From NCBI RefSeq assembly GCF_900142135.1, contig NZ_FQZU01000019.1, positions 49,675-113,674 on the forward strand: a stretch of 64,000 nucleotides of DNA, given 5' to 3'. A program made the translations under genes and the position numbers. Positions 44,736 through 52,747 of the stretch are shown here, one piece after another (position 1 is the first letter of the stretch; every line of letters begins with the position of its first letter). The notes beneath the pieces are model-generated. The model was given only the letters and a program-made list of their open reading frames with translations. It was not told the DNA's origin and searched no databases. This DNA is from Desulfatibacillum alkenivorans DSM 16219. GTDB lineage: Bacteria; Desulfobacterota; Desulfobacteria; Desulfobacterales; Desulfatibacillaceae.

Positions 44736-45593
44736 ATGACGCCTTTGTTCATAAAAAACCTGCCGGACAACAAGGCCAACCTGTACGGGTTGATTTTGGA
44801 AGCCTCCAAAATCCCCTATGAGTTTAAACGGGAGGAGGACGGCTGGCAAATTTTGGTCCCCCTAACGGACCATGACCGGGCTTTCGCCCAAATTACGGCA
44901 TACACGGGCGAAAACCTGCCGCAAGACCTTGAAGAGCCGGAGACTGCGCAGTTTAAGACTTACAGCGGCCTTTGGGCCGCTGGCCTTCTGGCCGTCTTTT
45001 ATGCAGGAACAGGGCCTTTTTCCGAAAACAGATGGCTTCTGGAGCAAAAAGGGGCTGTGGCGGAAAAAATCCTGGACGGCCAGATTTGGCGGGCCGTCAC
45101 CGCCCTGTGCCTGCACGCCGATATGCTCCATCTCATGGGCAACATGGCCTTTCTGGCCATTTTCGCCACCGGAGTCTGCCAGGTCATGGGCTACGGCGTG
45201 GGCTGGCTGCTCATCCTGCTCGCCGGCGCCTTGGGCAACCTGGCCTCGGCCTGGATGTACCAGTCCCACCATCTTTCTGGCGGAGCCTCCACCGCGGTTT
45301 TTGCGGCCTTGGGCATATTGGGCGGCATCCGCGCCATCCGGCAAAAGGCCGGCTGGGGCTTGACGTCCAGAAGATGGATCGGCCTGGCAGTGGGCCTGGC
45401 TTTGCTGGCCTTTTTGGGCAGCGGCCCCAAGGCGGACCTTCTAGCCCACTTTTTCGGATGGTTTTGCGGCGTGGGCATGGGTGCGGCTTACGCCCTGCTC
45501 AAACCGGCGCCCGTACCTCAAGAACAACAGCTTCCCTTTCTCACCCTGGCGCTCGCCATTCTTTTATGGGCCTGGGCCTCTTCCGGTCTATAG
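44736..45593 (+). CDS. Rhomboid-family intramembrane serine protease
   Basis: A 285-aa polytopic protease. A cytoplasmic N-terminal part (about 1-70) precedes six or seven transmembrane helices. The catalytic dyad is visible: Ser185 in GGASTAVF and His238 in HFFGWFCG; HADMLHLMGNM in an earlier helix is the family HxxxHxxxN-type motif. It cleaves within membrane segments of client proteins. It starts 4 bases after the preceding gene, sharing the same transcript. All key residues are intact. Confidence 0.87.
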   Translation: MTPLFIKNLPDNKANLYGLILEASKIPYEFKREEDGWQILVPLTDHDRAFAQITAYTGENLPQDLEEPETAQFKTYSGLWAAGLLAVFYAGTGPFSENRWLLEQKGAVAEKILDGQIWRAVTALCLHADMLHLMGNMAFLAIFATGVCQVMGYGVGWLLILLAGALGNLASAWMYQSHHLSGGASTAVFAALGILGGIRAIRQKAGWGLTSRRWIGLAVGLALLAFLGSGPKADLLAHFFGWFCGVGMGAAYALLKPAPVPQEQQLPFLTLALAILLWAWASSGL

Positions 45594-45856
45594 CCGGCCG
45601 TCCCAAATTCTTCAGTTTTTTGACTGGATTGCGCCATGCTTTTGACGTTCCATAGCTGCTAAGTGATTCTTACATCGCTGCACCAAAGCCCTCCCGTCAA
45701 ACTTTTTTAATATAATTTCAAATATTTAAATGTTTTAATATCCCCTCATGCCTCTTTTGGCATATTCGTTGATATTAGCATCTTACTGGATTCCATATCC
45801 TTTCAGCCCATAGTTCAGTCTCAAAACCCAGCAGCCTGCAAAAGGAAGATCCATTC

Positions 45857-48511
45857 ATGAATTGGAAAAATTGGAAAATCGGAACTCGATTGGCCTTTGG
45901 TTTCGGCATTGTCACAGCCCTGTTGATTCTCGTGGGCTCCGTCAGCTACTTTGGCGTAGGAAACATAGTCACGGACGCCGATCAAGTAATCGAGGGCAAT
46001 CGCTTACAAGGCTTTTTCGCCAAAAAGGAGCTGGATGCCATCAACTGGGTTGAAAAAATTCCCGAATTGTTTAATGACGACTCGGTATCGGCGCTTACGA
46101 TCGAGACTGATCCGGCCCGAAGCACTGTGGGAGACTGGTATTATTCCGGGGAAAGAAAAGAGATTGAAGCCCAAATTCCTGCAGTGGCGGCCGCATTAGC
46201 CCAATTGCAGGCCCCTCTTGAAAAGCTGCACAGCTCCGCCCAGGAGATCAAGACTGTCTATAAGCAGCCGCACACCGGGCTGTCCGAGACTTTAAATGAC
46301 CGCTTGAACGACCACATGGTCTGGATTGGCAAGCTCATGAGCGGCGTTGCCGAAGAAGCGGGCGGCATGTACCTTTACCAAGCGTCCATTAGAAATACCG
46401 TGGAAATCGCCTTGTCGCAAATCAAGGCGTGCGATGAAAACGCGGATCTGGGCGATTTGGATGCCCGCCAGGCAAAGGCCGTGGAAATGATAAAGGATAT
46501 CCGATTTGGCCCTGAAAACATGGATTACCTGTGGATTCAGGACATGGATACCAAGATGCTCATGCATCCGTTAAGGCCGGACCTGAACGGAAAAAGCCTG
46601 GTGGACTTAAAAGATCCTACAGGCAAGGCCTTCGCCCTGGAAATGACCCGGATTGCCGAAACAAAGGGGAAGGGCTTCCTGACTTATCTATGGCCTAAAA
46701 CCAAGGACGAGCCGCCCGTCTTCAAAGTAACTTATGTCAAATTATACGAGCCATGGGGATGGGTCGTGGGAAGCGGTTTATTCCTGGACAAGGCGAATCC
46801 CCAGGCCATTCAAAGGGCCAAAGACTTCGCCCAGGGAACCCCTTTTACCATTGATATTCAAACGGACCCGGCTCTCTGCCAATTCGGCAAGTTCATTGCG
46901 GCCCCTGAAACGCAGCAGCTTATGAAGGATTTTCCGGAGTTCGGGCGATTGGTCGAGGCCATGAAGGAACCGCACAAAGCACTGCATGTGTCGGCGAAAA
47001 AGATGATCTCATTCATCAATGATCAGAATATGGCGGAGGCTCTGGACGCCTATCACCAGGAAACCATTCCTTCCATGGATAAGCTCCGTTCGCTTTTTGA
47101 GCAGGCCCAGGCCCTGGAGGACGGCTTTATCGAAGGCTATAACGAAGCCAACGCGATTTATCGTGAAAAGACCACGCCCGCATACAAAGAAGTGAGAGAC
47201 AGGTTACAGGCCTTGAGCGATCAAGTGAAGCAAAACACCCTTTCCGAGCAGGTCATGCTGGACTCCGCAAAAGGCGCCCAACGCTATGTCATGGCAGCCA
47301 GCGGCATTGCCTTCCTCGCGGCCGTATTTTTGACCTTCGTGATTACCCGGGCCATTACCAGGCCGATCAAAAAAACCTTGGGAATAGCGGAAGCCGTAAG
47401 CGCCGGAGACCTTACGCAAAGGTTGCAAACCGACGCAGCCGATGAAATCGGAGACCTGTCCAGGTCTTTGGATTCCATGGCTGACGGCTTAGAGGGCAAA
47501 GCTAAAATGGCCCAGGAAATAGCCGCAGGCGACTTGCGAGTCGAGGTCGCCCTGGCCTCTGAAAAGGACAGCCTGGGCAAGGCTCTGGAGCAGATGGTCA
47601 ATAGCCTGAACAATATCGTGGGGAACGTGCTTAATGGTGCTTCTCAGGTTCAAAACAGCTCAAACCAGATCGCGTCCGCCAGTCAGTCGCTTTCGCAAAA
47701 CGCCACGGAGCAGGCAGCCTCCCTGGAGGAAATAACCGCTTCCATGAGTCAGATAGGAACCCAGGCGAGAACGAACGCCGAAAACGCCTCCCAGGCGAAT
47801 TTACTCACCACCGATGTTTTTGACTCCGGAAGCCAGGGAAACGAACAGATGGGCGTAATGTTGGAGGCCATGAAGGAGATAGAAGCTGCCTCCTCGGACA
47901 TTGCCAAAATCAACAAAACCATTGACGACATTGCGTTCCAAACAAACCTTCTGGCCCTTAATGCAGCCGTCGAAGCCGCCAGGGCCGGCGTTCACGGAAA
48001 AGGTTTCGCCGTGGTGGCTCAGGAAGTTCGCAATCTCGCCGCCCGAAGCGCAAAGGCTGCAGGCGAAACCACGCAATTGATTGAAGACTCCCTTAAAAAG
48101 GTGGAAAGGGGCGCCCTTATCGCAGAGGAAACGGCCGATATCCTCCAAAAAATTGTGGAGGGAGTATCGAAAGTCTCGGATCTTATAGGCGAGATAGCAG
48201 CCTCATCCAACGAGCAGGCGCAGGGTGTAGCCCAAATCAATCAGGGGCTTGGGCAAATAGACTCTGCAACGCAGCAGAACACGGCCAATGCGGAGGAGAC
48301 CGCGGCGGCGGCCCAGGAACTGCACGCGCAAGCCAGCGAGTTGAAAACACTGTTGTCCCATTTCAGAACCAAACGGATGCGGGAAGGCGCCCCGAATAAA
48401 CAATCCGCCCTGGCCTTGCCTGAACCCGGACCAGCGGTCCCGGGTTCGCCGGAGCCGGAGCAGGACGGCTATGATGCAGTGGACGCCCGGCAAGTCATTT
48501 CTTTGGATTAG
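45857..48511 (+). CDS. Methyl-accepting chemotaxis protein with Cache and CZB-like periplasmic segments
   Basis: An 884-aa chemoreceptor. TM1 is about 11-35 and TM2 about 478-500, so ~440 residues face the periplasm. Within these, residues ~57-135 (ELDAINW, then VGDWYYSG, then KLHSSA) and ~330-420 (TDPALCQFGKF, then EPHKALH) both resemble the chemoreceptor zinc-binding (CZB) pattern. The second keeps Cys341, His373 and His377; the first has lost the Cys. Between them lies a single Cache domain (about 205-315, LWIQDMDTKMLMHP ... GWVVGSGLFLD). A HAMP (about 500-550) and the MCP signalling hairpin with NLLALNAAVEAARAG complete it. Confidence 0.9.
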   Translation: MNWKNWKIGTRLAFGFGIVTALLILVGSVSYFGVGNIVTDADQVIEGNRLQGFFAKKELDAINWVEKIPELFNDDSVSALTIETDPARSTVGDWYYSGERKEIEAQIPAVAAALAQLQAPLEKLHSSAQEIKTVYKQPHTGLSETLNDRLNDHMVWIGKLMSGVAEEAGGMYLYQASIRNTVEIALSQIKACDENADLGDLDARQAKAVEMIKDIRFGPENMDYLWIQDMDTKMLMHPLRPDLNGKSLVDLKDPTGKAFALEMTRIAETKGKGFLTYLWPKTKDEPPVFKVTYVKLYEPWGWVVGSGLFLDKANPQAIQRAKDFAQGTPFTIDIQTDPALCQFGKFIAAPETQQLMKDFPEFGRLVEAMKEPHKALHVSAKKMISFINDQNMAEALDAYHQETIPSMDKLRSLFEQAQALEDGFIEGYNEANAIYREKTTPAYKEVRDRLQALSDQVKQNTLSEQVMLDSAKGAQRYVMAASGIAFLAAVFLTFVITRAITRPIKKTLGIAEAVSAGDLTQRLQTDAADEIGDLSRSLDSMADGLEGKAKMAQEIAAGDLRVEVALASEKDSLGKALEQMVNSLNNIVGNVLNGASQVQNSSNQIASASQSLSQNATEQAASLEEITASMSQIGTQARTNAENASQANLLTTDVFDSGSQGNEQMGVMLEAMKEIEAASSDIAKINKTIDDIAFQTNLLALNAAVEAARAGVHGKGFAVVAQEVRNLAARSAKAAGETTQLIEDSLKKVERGALIAEETADILQKIVEGVSKVSDLIGEIAASSNEQAQGVAQINQGLGQIDSATQQNTANAEETAAAAQELHAQASELKTLLSHFRTKRMREGAPNKQSALALPEPGPAVPGSPEPEQDGYDAVDARQVISLD

Positions 48512-48534
48512 GAGGCTGCAGGTAAATGGGGAAA

Positions 48535-48568
48535 CAGGGAGGCGGAGAAAAAAACTTGCGCCTCCCTG
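48535..48568 (+). terminator. Perfect 10-bp hairpin after chemoreceptor gene
   Basis: CAGGGAGGCG (48535-48544) pairs with CGCCTCCCTG (48559-48568) across a 14-base loop, 24 bases after the stop. It is followed by TAAAAAAG rather than T's, so classical termination is doubtful. Confidence 0.5.
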
Positions 48569-48622
48569 TAAAAAAGTCTTGCTTTTATTAAAAGTTGTGT
48601 TATCTTATCGAAGATTAAACGG

Positions 48623-48655
48623 CCCCGCGTTGGTTTTGCGGGGTGATTTTTTTCT
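48623..48655 (+). terminator. Intrinsic terminator or attenuator before cold-shock gene
   Basis: CCCCGC (48623-48628) pairs with GCGGGG (48638-48643), followed by TGATTTTTTT. It lies only ~80 bases before the cold-shock start, so it may end chemoreceptor read-through or act as a leader attenuator of the cold-shock gene. Confidence 0.6.
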
Positions 48656-48733
48656 GTAGGACCCTGCCGCAAACCAATGTCGCATCCTCCAGTCAAAAAT
48701 CTTTGAAACTTTTATTTTAGGAGGATGATCTCC

Positions 48734-48934
48734 ATGGCAAATGGTACTGTAAAGTGGTTTAACGATCAAAAAGGTTTTGGTTTTATTGAGCAAGACGGCG
48801 GCCCCGATGTTTTCGTGCATCATTCCGCAATCAACTCCAGCGGCTTCAGGAGCCTGAACGAAGGCGACCGGGTGACCTTCGATATCGAGCAGGGCGCCAA
48901 GGGCCCCTCTGCGAAAAACGTCACCGTAGGCTAA
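48734..48934 (+). CDS. cspA: Cold-shock domain protein
   Basis: A 66-aa single-OB-fold RNA/ssDNA-binding protein. It contains RNP1 KGFGFI and RNP2 VFVHH, with the WFN start motif ([15 protein letters not shown]), and acts as an RNA chaperone. The start at 48734 is the usual CspA N-terminus (MANGTVKWF), with AGGAGG 10 bases upstream; an ATG at 48725 abuts the Shine-Dalgarno. It has the usual size and is followed by a terminator. The RhlE-like helicase downstream fits a shared RNA-unwinding role, although a 0.5-kb gap separates them. Confidence 0.93.
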   Translation: MANGTVKWFNDQKGFGFIEQDGGPDVFVHHSAINSSGFRSLNEGDRVTFDIEQGAKGPSAKNVTVG

Positions 48935-49469
48935 GTTTTCGCAAGAAAATTCCAGGGCGCGTTTCTTTTGGGAGGCGCGCCCTTCTCACTTTGTTTTTGA
49001 GCTTATGGCGCCGGAAGCGTCAGCCTTCCAAGTCATGCTCTGGGCCTTCCCCATCTTTATACAGGGCTCGCCCTCTGAGTGATCGCCTGTATTACTACGC
49101 TATCCGCCTCAAAAAAGCCGTGCTCTTATTCCCCAGGTTCAATTCGGGAAAAAAGCGCTATCTTTTTCTTCTGACAACATTAGAAGCTCGCTTAGCGATA
49201 TAATTAAAGGCTTTTTAATGGTTTCGCCGGCTGACTTGGGCATTCTGCGGCAAGCGATTAATCAAACAATCAATCTAATACTCATTTAAAAAATGCAGTT
49301 TGATTGTGCAGTTCAGCAATTTTAAGCGCTAAGGCATCAAACGGCGATTAGCCATGACCCGCACGCCGATAGTTCGCGAGAGGGATGCATGTCCCTATAA
49401 TGCCGCCAACGTCTTTTCATAAAGGGGTTATTGGACCCTACACACTTTTTTTATAAGGAAACATTTCAT
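48935..49469. other. Intergenic region between cold-shock and helicase genes
   Basis: A 535-bp gap. It begins with a hairpin terminator (48955-48982) and continues as AT-rich DNA with no credible frame. Its length suggests a long, possibly regulated 5' leader for the helicase mRNA, as for many cold-induced genes, but no named RNA element was recognised. Confidence 0.4.
48955..48993 (+). terminator. Terminator of cold-shock gene
   Basis: GGGCGCG (48955-48961) pairs with CGCGCCC (48976-48982) over a 14-base loop, followed by a T-rich tract, 20 bases after the stop. Confidence 0.65.
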
Positions 49470-50762
49470 TTGAATTTTACCAGTTTTGGTTTTCATAAAA
49501 ACGTCGCCGCCGGAATTTCCGCGGCGGGCTATTCCACCCCCACTCCCATTCAGGAAAAAGCAATTCCTCAGGTCATGCAGGGACGGGACCTGATGGGGCT
49601 TGCCCAGACCGGCACGGGGAAAACAGCCGCTTTTGTACTGCCTATCCTGCACAGGTTGATGCAAAAGCCCGGCAAAGGGGTGCGGGCCTTAATTATAGCC
49701 CCCACCCGTGAACTTGCGGAGCAAACGCATGAAGCCATAAATGCCCTGGGCGCCCAAACCAACCTGAAAAGCGTTTCGGTATATGGAGGCGTAAACCTCC
49801 AGCGCCAAGTGACGCGGCTGAAACAAGCTGACATTGTTGTGGCCTGCCCAGGCCGGCTGCTCGACCATTTAGGACGGAAAAACGTGGATCTTTCCCGTGT
49901 GGAAATGCTGGTTCTGGATGAAGCGGATCAAATGTTCGACATGGGCTTTTTGCCGGACATCCGCAAAATATTGACCTTTCTGACCCGCAAAGGACGTCAA
50001 ACCCTCATGTTCTCGGCCACCATGCCCGTGCAAATCAAACGGCTGGCCGGGGAGGTCCTTCACAACCATGCTTTGGTTCAGATTGGGCGTGTGGCTCCGG
50101 CGGAAACCGTCAAACATGCTTTTTATCCCGTGGCGCAGCACCTGAAAACAGCCTTGCTCCTTCAATTGTTAGGCAGCACCGGGACGGAATCGGTCTTGGT
50201 GTTCACACGCACCAAGCACAAAGCCAAACAATTGGGGAACAAGCTGACCAAGGCCGGATTCAGCTCCACGTCCCTCCAAGGGAATTTATCCCAGTCCCGA
50301 AGGGTTGACGCCATGAACGGGTTCAAATCCGGCAAGTACCGGGTGCTGGTGGCGACGGATATCGCCGCCCGGGGCATAGATGTGGCCAACGTCTCCCATG
50401 TCATCAACTATGATATGCCGTCGACGCCTGAAACCTATATGCACAGAATCGGCAGGACCGGCAGGGCCGAACGCCGCGGTGAGGCATTTACTTTTATCAC
50501 CAATGACGACCGGCAAATGGTCCGGGCCGTCAACCGGGCCATCGGCTCCAATGTGGAGCAGCGCACGGTCCAGGATTTTAACTATCGGGCCTCCACGCCT
50601 GAAACAGGCAGGCAGGCGGCTCAGGCCCCGCCCCGGCAACCCGCTAAAAAGAAAAAATCCCGGCAAGATTCTCCCCCGGTGCAAGTACGCAAAAAGAGCG
50701 GCTCAAGAAGGCGGGCTGACAGAGAGGCGAAAGGGGCTTTTACCTGGGTTTCTGCCGGGTAA
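49470..50762 (+). CDS. rhlE: DEAD-box RNA helicase, RhlE type
   Basis: A 430-aa ATP-dependent RNA helicase. The Q-motif (PTPIQEKAIP), AQTGTGKT, PTRELA, DEAD, SAT, ARGID and HRIGRTGRAERRG are all present. The basic C-terminal tail (about 375-430, Lys/Arg/Pro-rich) is typical of RhlE. No ATG fits; a TTG at 49470 with AAGGAA upstream gives the usual N-terminus (NFTSFGF), better than TTG 49431. It probably unwinds structured RNA during ribosome assembly or in the cold. A hairpin follows the stop. Confidence 0.92.
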   Translation: MNFTSFGFHKNVAAGISAAGYSTPTPIQEKAIPQVMQGRDLMGLAQTGTGKTAAFVLPILHRLMQKPGKGVRALIIAPTRELAEQTHEAINALGAQTNLKSVSVYGGVNLQRQVTRLKQADIVVACPGRLLDHLGRKNVDLSRVEMLVLDEADQMFDMGFLPDIRKILTFLTRKGRQTLMFSATMPVQIKRLAGEVLHNHALVQIGRVAPAETVKHAFYPVAQHLKTALLLQLLGSTGTESVLVFTRTKHKAKQLGNKLTKAGFSSTSLQGNLSQSRRVDAMNGFKSGKYRVLVATDIAARGIDVANVSHVINYDMPSTPETYMHRIGRTGRAERRGEAFTFITNDDRQMVRAVNRAIGSNVEQRTVQDFNYRASTPETGRQAAQAPPRQPAKKKKSRQDSPPVQVRKKSGSRRRADREAKGAFTWVSAG

Positions 50763-50774
50763 CGCATAGTTTCC

Positions 50775-50803
50775 AAAAACAAGGGGGCCATGCGGCCCCC
50801 TTG
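50775..50803. terminator. Bidirectional hairpin between helicase and methyltransferase genes
   Basis: CAAGGGGGCC (50780-50789) pairs with GGCCCCCTTG (50794-50803), loop of four. On the minus strand it is followed by TTTTTGG, so it best serves the minus-strand methyltransferase gene. Confidence 0.75.
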
Positions 50804-50843
50804 CCCATTTCAGGCAATCCATCCTGGGTCACATATTCAGAGA

Positions 50844-51881
50844 TTATTTGCGGCCTTTTCGAGCGACGATCATGTCCATGGGCCCATGGGCCGCAATGGT
50901 TGCGTCTGTGACCATGGAGCTTTGAGTGGAGATAAATCCCGCCTTGATCATGGCGTCCGCCAAAAAACCCCGATCAAAAGACATGTCCATACCCTGCAGC
51001 GCCGTAGGCAGCCAGGTTATCACGGATTGCGCCGGCGCCGTCTTTTCCTCGCTCAGGCCGTCCGAGCTGACCAGCAGGACTCCGCCCGGACTAAGGGCCT
51101 CATAAATCCTGGCCATGAGTTCATCCATTCTGTCCCGGTAAAAATTCAGGGTGTAATTGGCCATGATGAAATCATAGCCCTCACCCATGGGGTCTTCCAT
51201 ATAATCCCCGGAGAGCGTCTTTATCCGGGATTCCATGCCGTATTCGGCAATAAGCTCCTCGGCCACCCGGCATACGGCGGGCTGCTCCATGATGGCGCAC
51301 TCGAGAGAGGGGTGGGAAGCCAATACGGCGACCGCGATCATTCCCGGGCCGCCGCCCATATCCAGCATGCTGGAAAATGAGCTGAATTCAGGCAAAGCCG
51401 AAACATGCGCCGCAATAAGCTGAGCCCGGCCCGCCCGAGCGTTATTGATGCTAACCCGGGCGCCCTGCTCCCAAATCTCCTCCCGCCCCATGTTTTGAAC
51501 GGGTTCAGGGCCGTCGCAGATAAGGTTTATCATGCCTCCGTTCATCATGGGTCCTGTCCATCTTTCCATAAAAAGCAGCATAGGGCCGATGCACTGCTCG
51601 CTGGCCGGGTCAAGATACGCCCTGGCCATGGATGTCATTTCAAACACGCCTTCGGACTTTTTCAGGCACCCCATGGCGGTCAAGGAATTTAGCATAAACT
51701 CCGTGTTTTCCGGCTGAGTTCCAATTTTTTCGGCCAACGTCCCGGCCGTCAGGGGCTCGTCAAAATGATGGAACACGCCCAATTCCAGGGCCGCCTTGAT
51801 CAATTCCCATTTCACGGCCTCGTAGGGAAGCAGGGACAGGCCGTTGTCGTCGGGTCCTTTTGGCGGAAGCGATTTTTTCAT
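50844..51881 (-). CDS. O-methyltransferase-like SAM methyltransferase
   Basis: A 345-aa methyltransferase of the plant-type/hydroxyneurosporene O-methyltransferase group. A winged-helix dimerisation domain (about 20-90, 'ELGVFHHFDEPLTAGTLAEK') is followed by a SAM domain with LDMGGGPGMIAVA (about residue 172), an acidic motif II and a 'EALSPGGVLLVSSDGL' segment. The acceptor is unknown. AAAGGAG precedes the start. It lies 57 bases after a TetR gene on the same strand, so it is the likely regulated partner. Confidence 0.83.
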   Translation of the reverse strand: MKKSLPPKGPDDNGLSLLPYEAVKWELIKAALELGVFHHFDEPLTAGTLAEKIGTQPENTEFMLNSLTAMGCLKKSEGVFEMTSMARAYLDPASEQCIGPMLLFMERWTGPMMNGGMINLICDGPEPVQNMGREEIWEQGARVSINNARAGRAQLIAAHVSALPEFSSFSSMLDMGGGPGMIAVAVLASHPSLECAIMEQPAVCRVAEELIAEYGMESRIKTLSGDYMEDPMGEGYDFIMANYTLNFYRDRMDELMARIYEALSPGGVLLVSSDGLSEEKTAPAQSVITWLPTALQGMDMSFDRGFLADAMIKAGFISTQSSMVTDATIAAHGPMDMIVARKGRK

Positions 51882-51938
51882 TCTTTCATTCTCCTTTAAA
51901 ACTTTTTCATCCCCGAATGCGTTTTCAATCCTCCCGGA

Positions 51939-52568
51939 CTATTCCAGATCTCCGGGATCAGGCGACAGCCCGCGCAAAACAAAGCCGGTCAACTCATTCA
52001 AAAAACGGGCGTCCGCTTCGCCCCCCCGCCCCTGATTTTCTTCATGACGTAGAAAATGGTCGTGATACTCCCACCAAACATGGGCGGACCCGGTTATAAA
52101 AGAAAATATGTTCATGGGAGTCAGGTCCGCCCGGATTTCGCCCCGCGCCTGGGCTTGCAGGAAATACTCCTCATACATGTGATGCCATTCATCCTCGCCG
52201 GGCCAGGGGTCCTGCGCCCCCGCCAAATTGTCCCATTTGGAAAGCCGCAGCATAGTGGGATTGTCTCTGTAAAACGAAAACATGGCCCCCACGAATTCAC
52301 GCAGGAATTCCCAAGCTGGAATCGCGGAATCCAGTACGGGGTGTTTGGCGCCGGCGTACCGGTCCACAATGGCCGCCTTCACCGCTTCATAAACCCCTTC
52401 CTTGCTCTTGAAATGAAACATGATCAAAGGTCCGGACACCCCCGCCTTTTCCGAGATTTCCCGAACAGACGTCCCGGCGAAGCCTTTTTCCGCAAACAGG
52501 TTCTCCGCCGCTTCCAGGATAACCGCTTTGGTGGCCTCTGCATTGCGCGTTTGTTTTTCCTTGGACAC
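51939..52568 (-). CDS. TetR/AcrR-family transcriptional regulator
   Basis: A 209-aa repressor. The DNA-binding domain is clear (NLFAEKGFAGTSVREISEKAG then VSGPLIMFHFKSKEGVYEAV). The C-terminal half is a TetR_C-like helical domain. It is followed on the same strand by a SAM methyltransferase gene, and a near-perfect palindrome lies 25-44 bases upstream of its start, so it probably represses both genes. The ligand is unknown. Confidence 0.9.
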   Translation of the reverse strand: MSKEKQTRNAEATKAVILEAAENLFAEKGFAGTSVREISEKAGVSGPLIMFHFKSKEGVYEAVKAAIVDRYAGAKHPVLDSAIPAWEFLREFVGAMFSFYRDNPTMLRLSKWDNLAGAQDPWPGEDEWHHMYEEYFLQAQARGEIRADLTPMNIFSFITGSAHVWWEYHDHFLRHEENQGRGGEADARFLNELTGFVLRGLSPDPGDLE

Positions 52569-52592
52569 GCCCTTATTCTCCCTTCAAATTAG

Positions 52593-52612
52593 CTTACTAA
52601 ACGTTCAATAAG
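52593..52612. promoter_or_regulatory. Palindromic operator candidate for the TetR regulator
   Basis: CTTACTAAACGTTCAATAAG matches its own reverse complement at 16 of 20 positions, centred on AACGTT. Position just upstream of the regulator gene fits autoregulation. Confidence 0.55.
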
Positions 52613-52672
52613 TTAATAAAGGAAGAATGTCAAGAACTATTCCGCCCCCAATCAAATCCTAAACACCAACAA

Positions 52673-52702
52673 AAAAACCCCGCCGAAAAAAGCGGGGTTT
52701 TG
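52673..52702 (-). terminator. Terminator of the enolase-superfamily gene
   Basis: CCCCGC (52678-52683) pairs with GCGGGG (52692-52697). On the minus strand the hairpin is followed by TTTTTTT, and on the plus strand by TTTT, so it may work both ways. It lies 50 bases past the stop codon. Confidence 0.85.
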
Positions 52703-52747
52703 CTTCTATTTACAAGGAGATATATTGATAGAATTTTGAGCGGGGAA

